Positions 6,312 through 7,108 of a stretch of DNA of 7,108 nt are shown here, piece after piece. Made by a program: the position numbers and the translations under genes. How positions within the stretch are numbered: position 1 is the stretch's first letter; each line of letters starts with the position of its first letter. Source of the stretch: an uncultured Actinomycetes bacterium. GTDB taxonomy: Bacteria; Actinomycetota; Actinomycetes; Nanopelagicales; Nanopelagicaceae. A model generated the notes under the pieces. It made no database searches, was not told where the DNA came from, and was given only the letters and a program-made list of their open reading frames with translations. Location: assembly GCA_903901905.1 (NCBI GenBank), contig CAIUSQ010000166.1:1-7108 (forward strand), in the 5' to 3' direction.

Positions 6312-6317
6312 TAGGAT
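6312..6317 (+). promoter_or_regulatory. Candidate -10 (TAGGAT) or overlapping Shine-Dalgarno for the small membrane gene
   Basis: TAGGAT fits TAnnnT and ends 7 bases before the ATG at 6325, the spacing of a leaderless promoter. The same bases contain GTAGGA (6311–6316), which could instead act as a ribosome binding site 8 bases before that ATG. The two readings cannot be separated by eye, and no good -35 box is visible. Either reading favours the ATG at 6325. A promoter somewhere between the terminator and this gene is expected because the upstream unit ends at 6297. Confidence 0.35.
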
Positions 6318-6324
6318 TTTGTAC

Positions 6325-6537
6325 ATGATTGCTATTGACGCCCAACATCTTTTCTTCGGCATTTTTGCAGGTCTTTGTGCCTATGCTTTTGGACGACGTG
6401 TACTTCCTTGGATAGTACTCGGATACATCGGAACCTTTTGGGTTCTATTGGCTCTCATGTTGTCACCAAAAAAAACTCGTACTCCACTTCGAGAGTGGAA
6501 TCCAATCACTGAGTTAAGGCGTAGCCCAAAGAAGTAG
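6325..6537 (+). CDS. Small two-helix membrane protein of unknown function
   Basis: I do not recognise this 70-residue protein. It has two hydrophobic stretches, about 8–22 (HLFFGIFAGLCAYAF) and 28–49 (LPWIVLGYIGTFWVLLALML), joined by a short GRR turn, then a soluble basic tail of about 20 residues ending RRSPKK. This is a helical hairpin with a polybasic, probably cytoplasmic, C-terminus. The first helix, the GRR..PW turn and the following LG..G pattern loosely resemble many short actinobacterial membrane proteins, but no family can be named. ATG 6325 is chosen over the in-frame GTG at 6298 because the GTG touches the T tract of the terminator and lacks a ribosome site, while 6325 has AGGA or a leaderless -10 upstream. 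It converges on trhO with 13 bp between stops. Codon usage looks like the neighbours, supporting a real gene. Confidence 0.65.
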   Translation: MIAIDAQHLFFGIFAGLCAYAFGRRVLPWIVLGYIGTFWVLLALMLSPKKTRTPLREWNPITELRRSPKK

Positions 6538-6550
6538 CTGTGGCTGATCT

Positions 6551-7108
6551 TTATCCGATGAGTTCGCGATTTCGTTTAACTTCGCGTTCATGATTGCAAG
6601 GGCGTTCTGTGTGAACTTCATAGCAAGGATCACAGAGCAAAATTAATTGATGACACTCTGGCTTTTGGCAGTTTCTAAATGCCTTGGTTTTTTCTCCACA
6701 TTCGGCGCAGCTACCAATTAGCTTTGTGTGGTCACTAAAGTCGATTGTTAGGCGATCATCAAATGTATACAAAGAGCCTTCCCAGAGACCATCATCACCG
6801 TACTTGTTACCGTAGCGAACGATCCCACCTTTCATCTGATAAACCTCTTTGAAGCCACGGTTTTTCATGACAACGGAGAGAATCTCACAACGAATTCCGC
6901 CAGTGCAATATGTGACAACTGGTTTATCTTTTAAGTGGTCATACTTTCCACTGTCAATCTCAGCAACAAAATCATGCGAGGTTTCGACCTGAGGAACGAT
7001 CGCATCTTTAAACTTTCCAACCTTTGCTTCAAAGGCGTTTCTGCCGTCAAAGAAGACGACTTCATCCCCACGCTCTTCTACCAGTTTATTAACTTCCTCT
7101 GGGCGCAG
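6551..7108 (-). CDS. trhO: tRNA uridine(34) hydroxylase TrhO (rhodanese family, YceA/UPF0176), 5' part outside the window
   Basis: Rhodanese-fold enzyme that hydroxylates the wobble uridine of certain tRNAs to ho5U34 in an oxygen-dependent, prephenate-independent way (E. coli TrhO/YceA); cytoplasmic. The frame runs open to the window edge; 185 C-terminal residues are visible and the N-terminal domain (roughly 90–100 residues) is missing. The methionine encoded near 6868 is internal, since the catalytic loop lies upstream of it. Seen in the visible part: [19 protein letters not shown] (21–39), the active-site loop YCTGGIRCE (67–75, catalytic C68), MKGGIVRYG (92–100), and a C-terminal cysteine cluster C134, C137, C147, C152, C159, C162 and C171 that should bind metal, usual for the long UPF0176 form. 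The two tRNAs in this window carry C34 and are not its substrates. No terminator is evident after its stop. Confidence 0.9.
   Translation of the reverse strand: MRPEEVNKLVEERGDEVVFFDGRNAFEAKVGKFKDAIVPQVETSHDFVAEIDSGKYDHLKDKPVVTYCTGGIRCEILSVVMKNRGFKEVYQMKGGIVRYGNKYGDDGLWEGSLYTFDDRLTIDFSDHTKLIGSCAECGEKTKAFRNCQKPECHQLILLCDPCYEVHTERPCNHEREVKRNRELIG

Noticed and set aside
6298..6324. GTG at 6298 as the start of the small membrane gene
   Set aside because: It lies at the edge of the terminator T tract with no ribosome site; the ATG at 6325 has much better upstream signals, although the longer form cannot be fully excluded.
5956..6348. Long minus-strand open frame across both tRNA genes and the terminator
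   Set aside because: It overlaps two well-formed tRNAs and the terminator stem, and its translation shows no family features; it is a chance frame.
1..7108. Search for CRISPR arrays, transposases, phage genes, attachment sites in the tRNAs, toxin–antitoxin or defence genes
   Set aside because: No repeated spacer pattern, transposase or integrase motif, or duplicated tRNA 3' end was seen; almost all sequence is explained by conserved housekeeping genes.

Overview
The window looks like a compact piece of chromosome from an AT-rich actinobacterium. Three things point that way. The gene order rsmE–HIT–phoH–ybeY–CBS protein, and separately FAH–gltX followed by tRNA genes, are both neighbourhoods I know from Mycobacterium and Streptomyces type genomes. 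The gltX gene sits with tRNA-Gln and tRNA-Glu, as expected where glutaminyl-tRNA is made indirectly. The genes abut or overlap by a few bases and few have a good Shine-Dalgarno sequence. The AT-rich composition would fit a streamlined freshwater lineage (Nanopelagicales/acI-like), but that placement is inference from recall and was not tested by a search.

Left block (1–3665, plus strand): the 3' part of rsmE (16S rRNA m3U1498 methyltransferase), a HIT-family nucleotide hydrolase, phoH, ybeY and a DUF21/CBS/CorC-type membrane protein. They are spaced 4, 18, 0 and -4 bp apart, so this is almost certainly one operon. Its theme is rRNA modification, rRNA maturation and ribosome quality control; phoH-ybeY-ybeX is the actinobacterial counterpart of E. 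coli ybeZYX.

Middle block (3666–6297, plus strand): after a 66-bp gap with a TAGAAT -10 element placed for a leaderless mRNA come a fumarylacetoacetate hydrolase family gene and, directly abutting it, gltX. Then follow tRNA-Gln(CUG), tRNA-Glu(CUC) and a very strong intrinsic terminator (16-bp stem plus T tract). The synthetase therefore lies beside the two tRNAs that it would both glutamylate if it is the non-discriminating type usual in this phylum. Each tRNA is immediately preceded by a small potential hairpin.

Right block (6298–7108): a small two-helix membrane protein gene of unknown function on the plus strand converges on the 3' part of trhO (tRNA U34 hydroxylase, rhodanese family) on the minus strand, with only 13 bp between the stop codons. 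No mobile element, CRISPR array, phage gene, toxin–antitoxin pair or defence gene is visible. The window is mainly conserved translation-related housekeeping; the points of interest are gene-order joins, leaderless or uncoupled starts and RNA structures around the tRNAs, not a new multi-gene system.
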